A DNA stretch of 64,000 nucleotides from Lindgomyces ingoldianus (Eukaryota > Ascomycota > Dothideomycetes > Pleosporales > Lindgomycetaceae), in contig NW_022985194.1 in the NCBI RefSeq assembly GCF_010093535.1, forward strand, positions 439,638 to 503,637. The letters run 5' to 3'. Below, piece by piece: positions 56,673 through 64,000 of this stretch. The stretch's first letter is position 1, and every line of letters starts with the position of its first letter. The notes beneath the pieces were generated by a model, which was not told the origin of the DNA, made no database searches, and worked only from the letters and a program-made list of their open reading frames with translations. The position numbers were made by a program, and so were the translations under genes.

Positions 56673-58034
56673 TTACGCACAGCCGAGAATCACCGCCAAA
56701 ATCGCAAAGGTTAAGAACCACATATCAACATCAACCCTAATTCCCGCGCCAGTTTTACTCGGCTTCGGTGTCGCCGTTCCCGTTCCCGTCGTACTCGGCT
56801 GCCCCGCTTTTGTCGCACTTCCACCCACATTATTCCCACTCATCTCATCTACCGGATAAGGCCACGTATAATTCATCGCTCCCTTGCCATCCCCCCATAC
56901 CCTCTTTACACCCTCCCAGACCCCATTCCCCGCCGCACAAGCCTCTTGAGTCTCTGGCCGCGGCCAATTGGGGACATATCTGCGCTTGGACAATGGACCA
57001 GGGTATGTGGTGTTGAAGTACAAATTCTTGGGATCAACATTCCAGTTCACATAGCCCGTAGCGTTAGATACTAGGGAGAAGATATTAGCGCCGCAGTCCC
57101 AGCGACCTAGACTCGGTAGACCCCAGTTAGCTTGCACAGTGCTGAGAATGGAGTAGTGGGTGTAGAACGTGTTGTCTTCGGTTCCGTGGAGCGAATCGGG
57201 AATCGCATTGCCGAGAAGGATGGTGAAGATGTGGTTTTGAATTGGATAGCGGTGGTTTTCGTCGAAGGTGAGGAGGATAAGAGTGGAATTAGAGATGAAT
57301 GACGTATTTGCTAGGAGTGGAGTCAGGAAGGAGCGAGCCCAGGTTGCAGCGTGGGGCAGTGAAGTGTCGTGGCCGTCGTTCGTCATGTTGGGGGTTAGGA
57401 AGGACCATTGCGGCATCTTGTTTCCCCTGATATCTTCGTCTAGTGACGTGAAGTTCTTGATGAGGCTTGGCCTCGTTGCGTTGCTTGTTACCGAGCCGTA
57501 GAGTATAAGTGGATTATGCTTTCGAACGTAGTTGTCTGCGCCATTTTCCTGGTTTCTATATTTCTCCCCCTGAAACCCTGCATATGGCATCCCTTCCATA
57601 TAGCTCCCCCAAGAAATCCCTTTCATATCCAGGAGGTCGACAATAGTCGATATGTTTGAAGGTAAGCTGTAGAAATCATCACTATCCATTCCGAACGAAT
57701 CTCCTCCCACTGCAGCAAGATAGTTTGGCTGGCTTGGATGGGTCAAGGCCCAAAAGTTGGTTAGTGCAATTCCTTGGGTTGCTAGCCACTTCATGTCTTC
57801 ATTCCCTGCAGCGACGTCGTAGTCTGTATTTTCGAGCCATATTTGGATGATGCGGTTAAATGCTTTGCCCGGGATGTTTGATGTCGGGGAGAGCGTTGGT
57901 GCTGATGCTTGAGATGCCGAGAGTTCAGAAGGGGACATGTTGATGGTGGACTGCGCTGGACTTGGTGGATACGTCGTTGTTGCTGAGAAGACAGGTTGCG
58001 GGATGACCAATGCGAGAATGAGATATGGTAGCAT
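56673..58034 (-). CDS. Secreted GPI-anchored acid phosphatase (phosphoesterase family)
   Basis: An intronless frame of 453 residues. The signal peptide MLPYLILALVIPQPVFSA is followed by a Ser/Pro-rich spacer. The phosphoesterase domain begins with IIQIWLENTDYDVAAG, then ALTHPSQPNYLAAVGGD, MEGMPYAG and WSFLTPNMTNDGHDTSLPHA. Next come LLTFDENHRY and HYSILSTVQANWGLP. These are the ordered blocks of fungal extracellular acid phosphatases of the Pfam phosphoesterase family, including the metal-binding ThisPSxPNY and TFDE segments. The C-terminus has a Thr/Ser-rich linker and a final hydrophobic tail (FLTFAILAVILGCA) after a small-residue site, fitting a GPI anchor. About ten NxS/T sites support secretion. 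It would release phosphate at the cell wall. Confidence 0.88.
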   Translation of the reverse strand: MLPYLILALVIPQPVFSATTTYPPSPAQSTINMSPSELSASQASAPTLSPTSNIPGKAFNRIIQIWLENTDYDVAAGNEDMKWLATQGIALTNFWALTHPSQPNYLAAVGGDSFGMDSDDFYSLPSNISTIVDLLDMKGISWGSYMEGMPYAGFQGEKYRNQENGADNYVRKHNPLILYGSVTSNATRPSLIKNFTSLDEDIRGNKMPQWSFLTPNMTNDGHDTSLPHAATWARSFLTPLLANTSFISNSTLILLTFDENHRYPIQNHIFTILLGNAIPDSLHGTEDNTFYTHYSILSTVQANWGLPSLGRWDCGANIFSLVSNATGYVNWNVDPKNLYFNTTYPGPLSKRRYVPNWPRPETQEACAAGNGVWEGVKRVWGDGKGAMNYTWPYPVDEMSGNNVGGSATKAGQPSTTGTGTATPKPSKTGAGIRVDVDMWFLTFAILAVILGCA

Positions 58035-58684
58035 TGTGATCGGAGGATTGCAGGAAGGACATCAAGTCAGGGTAGAATTTGAAAGAAGATGGGCGTCATG
58101 AAATCTAAAGGAAAGCCTTGCCCAAATAATGTCGAAATAATTACCCTACGATTTTCGCCTCCCAAAGTCGTGACACAATGAATAGGTGCGTCGGAGAAGC
58201 CGAACCACAACGAAGGACCGCTCAGGTTCCTTGATAACTGTGCGATCTGTACGGAAGTTGATAGTTATAATAATAGAGCTTTGACTAGACTAAGGAGTAA
58301 AAACCTTTCAAACAAAGATCATGCACTACCCATTTCAGCTTTGCGGGGTGGTTCGAGGGGGCACAACCCCACAGTTCCACTGGCGGCTCCACATGACAAA
58401 CGCGTAGCATCTGATTGGTGGAGGCGTGAGAGCTGAAGATGTCAACACCAAAGATCCTTCAGCATTCCAGCCGTGTGTTTGAGGATCGCATTACTTTGTA
58501 GTTCTAGCGCTAAGAATGCTGACAAGCACGTCACGACTTTTATTCTCGAAAGACGTTCATACAGAGCTATGGAAAGCACGATGTCAGTTCAACAATGTAT
58601 ATTATTTTTATCGTTTCATCTAAGGGTATCGTCTAAATGTCCCATGATTGTCTACCTCACTCCCACCATTCGTACTCCCACCAT
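58035..58684. other. Intergenic, no gene seen
   Basis: Spacer between the phosphatase 5' end and the GT90 3' end. Nothing supported. Confidence 0.5.
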
Positions 58685-60355
58685 TCAGGGTATTTTCGAA
58701 GGATCCTTCGGCCAATTCGCCGCAAAAGCAGTCCATGGCGTCCCGCGCATAACGTTATTCCCCTTTTTATCACTTTCGTAAAGCTTAGGCTCGAAGCCTT
58801 GGACAGCAGCCCAGCTCCAAAATAGGCGGCGCCAGTAACATGTTACCTATCAAACTCGTCAGCCCAATCTAGTCTCATCTCATCTCATCTCAGCAAGTAG
58901 GCGGGAAGCGGATGGGAAGTCGGAAGCAGAGGAGTAGCGTACCGCAGCAGGCGTCAAATACCGTCTCGCAAAAGTCTCATAACTATTCCGCGCAATCTCC
59001 TCCGCCTCGACGTCGTGTTTCTTATAATATTCCATGGCAGACTCCAAGTTCCCGAAATTGTCTGACGCCTCGATGAAGTTGATTTCGGGGCCTGAAAGCT
59101 GCATTAGATGTGTGTGGAACTCCTGCCACTGAAGCGGATGAGTTATCAGTGCTGACCGACAGAGTTGTAGGTATTTCAGCCGGCCTGAATAGGATGTTCC
59201 TTCGGTTTGCACGGTGAATTTGTACCTGCAGGTTGGCTGTCAGTGCTGTTCGGTAGAGTATCGTCACCTCTCTTCTGTCATTTGCCTTGCCACTGGATTG
59301 TAACCTCCGAATGCGCAGCATCCATCCATTCCACCCAGAAAACATGAAATGCTCTAATCCACATACCCACAAAACTCCCTCAAATTCATAACATCCTTGC
59401 TATTCTCATCCGTCGCATTATTAATAACCACCGGTTTAACATCACTCCAGCTCTTCCCTTTACTGATCCTCACCAACTCCTCCCTCAACCTCGCCATCTT
59501 GATTTTCCCCCTCCACACCACCCTCGGATCCTTCTGCGCCCACGTCCGCGCCATTTCCGTTTCGGCAATCTCCCTTCGAATGCTATTCCAGCTTGGCGCA
59601 TGCGTGTAGTTCCAGCTCCAGTACGCATAATTCGGCATCAGCCAGATGTCGTCGTAAGTGCGGCCATCTTGACGTGTGTAGCCAAAGAAGGTGCCGTGGG
59701 CGTTGGAGCGGCGCGGGAGGTCGTCGAGGGAGAAAGAGAATTCGATGTTGGGGACTGAGGGGTCGGAGGGAGAGGACGTGGTTAGGGAGCGATCAATTTG
59801 GGCAAGGGTACCCAGGATGCGTTCGCGTTCGTTGCCGTTAGTGACATAGCAGCGCTCGGGGAGCCCGGAGTCGATTACGAAAAGCTGGGGCAAGTCAGTC
59901 AGCCAGTCAATTAAATAGTCGTTTTACGATCCTCGAAGAAGTTTCTATGTGTTATGGGAATCGTGGAATGGAATTTCATGGAAACGGTTGTACTATACCT
60001 CTCCCTCATAGATCATAACCCTTATCATGCACCTCCCCTGCTTAATCTCAATGTCCCCCAACTCTACCTTCTTCCCCTTCCTCCTCTTCACATTTTCCTC
60101 CAAACTATGATACAACCTCGGAAACGCAATATCGCACTGCTCATTACTAAACGTGTGCAAATTGGCATGCAAATCAGGATCGAACTGCCACGAACTCGGA
60201 ATGTACGAGAGATAGTGGTGTGGAGGCGACCATAGCGACCAGAGCTGTGAGAGGATTATAAACACACATATGCAGAATATGAGTGTGGTGAACGAGTGGC
60301 GTGGGCGGGTGTAGCCCTTGTAGATTTTTATGGGGGAGTAGCCTTTGTAGATCAT
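58685..60355 (-). CDS. CAP10-type (GT90) glycosyltransferase, four exons
   Basis: Exons 59999-60355, 59367-59884, 58943-59225 and 58685-58846 join in frame over introns of 114, 141 and 96 bp to 439 residues. The N-terminus is cytosolic with a signal anchor (FTTLIFCICVFIILSQLW, about residues 22-39), a type II Golgi layout. The GT90/CAP10 core is seen in DIWLMPNYAYWSWNYTHAPS, KDPRVVWRGKIKMARLREEL and MNLREFCGYKFTVQTEGTSY. SGRLKYLQLCRSALI follows, and the end is LTPAAVTCYWRRLFWSW. CAP10-type enzymes transfer xylose or similar sugars to glycans; the substrate here is unknown. The splice sites are convincing because exon 4, too short to stand out alone, completes the family's AxxCYWRRL end. Confidence 0.88.
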
Positions 60356-61499
60356 GATGGGGACATTAAATTAACGACCGGCTTGGGGGACGTGAATCCA
60401 AAAGCAACAAGTATTAAGCAATGAACGAGAGTGTGAGCGAACGGACGCGACCGCCGACGACGACAAATTGTAATGTTAACAGCGCACAGAAGAAGAGAAG
60501 GGAAGAGAAGCAAAGCACAAGAGATGAACAAGCCTCGAAGACCCTGAGCCCCCTCTTAACGTGGCCCTGCATGCCTGAAATAAGCCTTTCCAACATTTTG
60601 GATCTTTCCAATTGATTCCCGCATCTAGAAATCCCCAAGATCCGCTAACCTTTTCTAGGCTTCCAAGCACTACGCCGCATGTGCCCCAATCCTATCGGAG
60701 CATGTGCCAAGGTGTCTTCAGGGCCTTATCTTCACGCAATTGATGCAGAACTACCGGATACGAGCGTGATTTTGATAGGAGACCATGTGCGGTTCACGAT
60801 GCGAGCCGTGAGTGGTTGAAAGGATCACTTGCGGAAGCTGCTGTCAGGCTGCCTGACTAGCGATCTACGGTTAGCCACCATCGTGTTCAGCGCGTTACCC
60901 GTCATGCAAGAAATGCGCGATAGTGGGTTGTTGTTGGTTTTGTAGGGGCCAGACTCTTGTCTAATTTAAGTACGAAACAAGCCCCCAGGATGAGCGGCGT
61001 CATTCTGCGACGCTTTCTCCGTCTCACGCAACAGCGAGCGGAGGGATATGGAGGAGTATGTGGGAGAGGGAACAAGCAATCGCCATGCAAATTTGGACCC
61101 TGGAGTGAGGTTGTCGATCGCGTTGGCAGGAGCTTGATAAGCTTAAGGATTTGCGCGAGGCGGGGCGGGAGTTTAAATGCAAAAGGAGTATCGCAATCAC
61201 GTTCAAAAAGGAGGATTTGCGATTGCGATTGCGGCTTCTGAGACTGACCTGTGCACGACGGTTGGCGGCAGTCAGTAAAAGGGGTGTTTCATGTGACGAC
61301 AGGATGCAACGGTGTGCCGGCGTGGTGGAACACAATTTTCTAGCCCTCGAAGCACGAGAAAGCTTGACTTCACGACTTTCCTCATCGGTAAGGGTGTCGC
61401 GATACATATAAATTTCCAGTCTATTTTCTATCAGCACTCAACACCAAATCCTTCGTACTGTTCTTTCCTGCTTCCTTCAGTCTGCTCTCTTTGCTTTTT
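60356..61499. other. Intergenic, no supported gene
   Basis: Upstream of GT90 and downstream of the thioredoxin-like gene. Short frames on both strands lack motifs. Confidence 0.45.
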
Positions 61500-61916
61500 C
61501 TAAACAATGGGAGTGCTCAGGATCTCCTCAATAGCCTTCATTGCATCTGGTCCCATCTTATCCACACGACTGAGCTCCTTTCCATCCTTGTAGACAATCG
61601 CAGTTGGGACATTCTCGACCTTGAAGTGTTCCTTGGCCATGTGATGTTTGCCGACGTCGAGAGAATAGGCATCGGTGGTGTCGGCGAACTTCTTGGCATT
61701 CCTGAGAAGAGCTGTTAGTCCCTGCTGGTAGAACTGGGGGCCATGAGGGTTCGTACTCCGTCGCTGGTGGTGGGATAGCGCCTTCATAGGCATAGATGAA
61801 GACGTAGCGGTCCTTAGTCGCGAGGGCAGCGTCGAAGTCTGCCTTACTGCTAGATGTCAGGACTATATGCGATCGACGCGTTGGGGAAATTACTTGTTGA
61901 GTTCCTTGTGGGCCAT
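61500..61916 (-). CDS. Thioredoxin-fold protein lacking the CxxC site
   Basis: Exons 61894-61916, 61757-61846 and 61500-61701 join in frame over introns of 47 and 55 bp (the latter with a CTAAC branch) to 104 residues. The product reads MAHKELNNKADFDAALATKD, YVFIYAYEGAIPPPATENAK, KFADTTDAYSLDVGKHHMAK and VENVPTAIVYKDGKELSRVD. This has the thioredoxin-fold strand-helix order with the cis-proline block VPTAIVYKDGK. Where thioredoxin has WCGPC this protein has YEGAIPPPA, so no redox cysteines exist. Fungal relatives of this kind are small cytosolic proteins of unknown role. Not a functional thioredoxin reductant. Confidence 0.8.
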
Positions 61917-63209
61917 TTTGAAGAATTGAAGCAGTTGGTGGTACTTTGCTTGGATTGACTGGTGTCTTGTAGATGAAGTTGATACCGAAGTGAGTTGTTC
62001 CTCAACCTCGATTACTCCCACCCTCTTATATACACCATCCAAGTCCCCACGTTTTAGCTCCGCCCCCAGAATCAACAAATAACATGTCTCGGAACCTCAA
62101 ACCAGCCTAGAATGAACATAAACGGGTTCCTGCGCTGAACGCCTCAGGCGGTCGCTGGGCCGTGATGCATTGCCTGCGGAGACCCGAAGAAAGGCGGAAG
62201 ATTGACCAACCGTCGCGAGCCAACCCGCACATTACGTGATGACATCCCCCTGTAGACTTCTCCGCGTTCGAGTATCGTACACATACGAAATCGCGGATGT
62301 CGAGCTGAGCACCTCTTTGGTTTGGCTGGGTGCGACGGTCTTCGGATGGAGCTAAGCACCGGCACTGTCGGAGACCACGAAACTGAGGTCCGCTTGCTCC
62401 AGGCACTGGTCAAAGAGATGTTTGGGCGAGCAGACCGAATACGTCGGCGTAAGTTGCAATTCTCTTGCCGATGATGAACGTGGTGCACGATGAGACGCGG
62501 ACGTGGGAGGAGAGCTCCAAGGCTGAGTCAGACCAAGTGGCCAACGTCCTTCCGAGACAACTTGGGGATATTCAAGGCTGTGCTTTTGGCGAGCAGAATG
62601 GCCACATTGAGCTGACCTGCAACGAGTTTGTCGTTTGAAAAAGACTAAATGTTGTTGCGGAAGAAGATTGGAAACCTGTACCAAGGTACGCACGACTTTC
62701 GCGCGAGCGCACGTGACCGCAGAGGCAACAGCATCCAATACTGACTTGCCAAATGTTTACTCCTTGAATAGCATTCCTGATTCACTACCATCTAGGAACC
62801 AAATCTTTTAGCCTGGCTGGGATGACGCATCACGGTCTGGGGGATTGTGCACAACGAGAAAGCCAAGGAAGAGGAACGTTGTGACTAGGTAATCATATAG
62901 TGAAGTGAAGTGTTTGAAGTGCACCTTTGCCCCCTTGAGAGATATTAAAGCCCAGAGCCTTTCATATTTATCGCTTGCCTGGCAAAGGCTCAGCTCCATT
63001 GCAAAGGACCATTCACGATGACATCTCCGGAAATCTACGTGCAAGATCACATCCTTCCGCCCAAATTTGTGCAACATGGGCGTGAGGAATCCAAAATCGC
63101 CTTGCTGGTAGAAACGTAGTGTTTGAAAAAAATATCGTGTCATTACGCATGGCTTACGTCTCCTAGCACAGAGTCTATCATTACGCTTTGAATTCATGGA
63201 ATGGAATGG
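61917..63209. other. No supported gene; possible eroded exons
   Basis: A forward frame near 62347-62470 (STGTVGDHETEVRLLQALVK) and one at 62467-62637 (TRTWEESSKAESDQVANVLP) look protein-like but belong to no family I know. A reverse frame near 62880-63110 has a faint resemblance to a HET-protein segment. None is called. Confidence 0.35.
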
Positions 63210-63945
63210 AATAGAATAAACGCTACTATTCCATTTCTTCCTATTATGACTTCTTTTGGAGCGGGAAATGCCTCCGAAGCAATTCATCTGTCCCATGAAG
63301 CGAATGCAGCGATGGCCGAGCTGTGGAATAAACATCCGTCTAAATTGAGCCTCTTATCACCTTTCCCTCACAGGAGAATATGCCGGCGTGCATGCAGGAG
63401 ATCCGATATGCATTGGAGGTATTGGGGACCAATCGGGTTCTGTTATCCACTAGCTATGGAGAGAAATATCTGGGCCATTGAGAGCTCCAGTCAGTGTGGT
63501 AAGAACTTGCAGCTCATGCTGTACTGCTATTTATCCATCCAACATAGATGGCGCTGACTAGGTGATCAAAGACCCTTTCTCGATGCTTCGCCTTATATTA
63601 GATTGCCTACATGAGACGAGGAAGTTATTCACCTCACTTTGTCGTGTAGATTCTGTAAATATTTTGACTCCAGCAGTATTCTGCCCTATAGTAGTTGTAT
63701 CCTTCTATACGTCACCATTCGTGCTGCGTACTTAAATATCCAGATGCGGTTATTTGATAGGCCAGCTGGCGAGTTCTGGAGGAATGCAAAACATTTTATT
63801 TGATATTGCGCTTGTTGGTTACCAGGAACAGCTGCAGCTACTGCTAGATATTGCGCAACCTGAAAATATGCTGTATGGAACAGATTTCTCCTTCGCACGA
63901 AATGACACCGGGGCACAGCGGTCGGCGGATATTGCAAACATTTAA
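63210..63945 (+). pseudogene. Amidohydrolase (ACMSD-like TIM-barrel) remnant
   Basis: The forward frame from about 63210 reads PIMTSFGAGNASEAIHLSHE, ANAAMAELWNKHPSKLSLLS. It then shifts frame near 63370 to MPACMQEIRYALEVLGTNRV and LLSTSYGEKYLGH with a TGA. The last part (63754-63945) reads FDIALVGYQEQLQLLLDIAQ, PENMLYGTDFSFARND. This order matches metal-dependent amidohydrolases of the ACMSD-like type, with GTDFS corresponding to the catalytic GSDxP/F segment near the C-terminus. The middle of the barrel is missing. With a frame change, a stop and lost blocks, the copy is dead. Confidence 0.65.
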
Positions 63946-64000
63946 CACGAACGCGGGTTGGCGGCACAGGCTGGTTGGGAAGCGGCGGAAACATTGCTTT

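Noticed and set aside
62808..63335. A 175-codon reverse frame with a faint HET-like segment (CQASDKYERLWALISL).
   Set aside because: The similarity is to one short block only, with no WTxQE or YVWG-type signature nearby.

Overview
The window reads as a filamentous ascomycete (Pezizomycotina) chromosome segment. Genes are short and carry spliceosomal introns of about 50-160 bp (GT..AG, CTAAC-like branch sites). They encode typical fungal families: a HET-domain protein, a PigL_N-like protein, a Bli-3-like FMN protein, a Wss1-type protease, a CAP10/GT90 glycosyltransferase, a class II-type peroxidase and a GPI-anchored acid phosphatase. Transposons are AT-rich, and their reading frames are broken almost only by TAG/TAA where Gln/Trp is expected, the signature of repeat-induced point mutation (RIP). 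The species cannot be named from sequence alone.

Layout. 1-0.4 kb: start of a leftward gene with an LPxEIRxxIY motif. 0.9-5.7 kb: a pogo/Tc1-mariner-type element with a hAT element nested in it. 6.2-12 kb: accessory island with an FAD-oxidase remnant, a protein with two ubiquitin-like domains, a PigL_N-like protein and a five-repeat protein. 12.5-14.5 kb: a TIR element split by a nested Tc1/mariner element. 15.5-25.9 kb: a 10.34-kb terminal-inverted-repeat element with a perfect 8-bp target duplication, carrying two convergent frames of about 930 codons, a RecQ-like helicase and a DUF6589-like protein. 27-30.6 kb: a HET gene broken by an insertion (with a 525-N assembly gap) and a C-run frameshift.

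31-42 kb is a quieter core-like stretch: small membrane protein, Bli-3-like protein, secreted beta-propeller, small mitochondrial protein and WLM/Wss1 protease. 45.1-49.1 kb is a 4-kb RIP-degraded TA-flanked element inserted into a reading frame. 49.8-52.3 kb holds the peroxidase and a frameshifted membrane-protein gene. 52.6-55.4 kb has two non-autonomous hAT-like elements of one family, each with a perfect 8-bp target duplication. 55.9-61.9 kb has a decayed HHE fragment, the acid phosphatase, the four-exon GT90 gene and a cysteine-free thioredoxin-like gene. A decayed amidohydrolase gene lies at the right edge.

The genes do not form one pathway. The left half looks like a fast-evolving, repeat-rich compartment with self/non-self-recognition-type genes (HET, PigL_N-like, ubiquitin-like); the right half holds housekeeping and secreted-enzyme genes. 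The most notable item is the 10.34-kb element. All family names come from motif recognition by eye; no database search was run.
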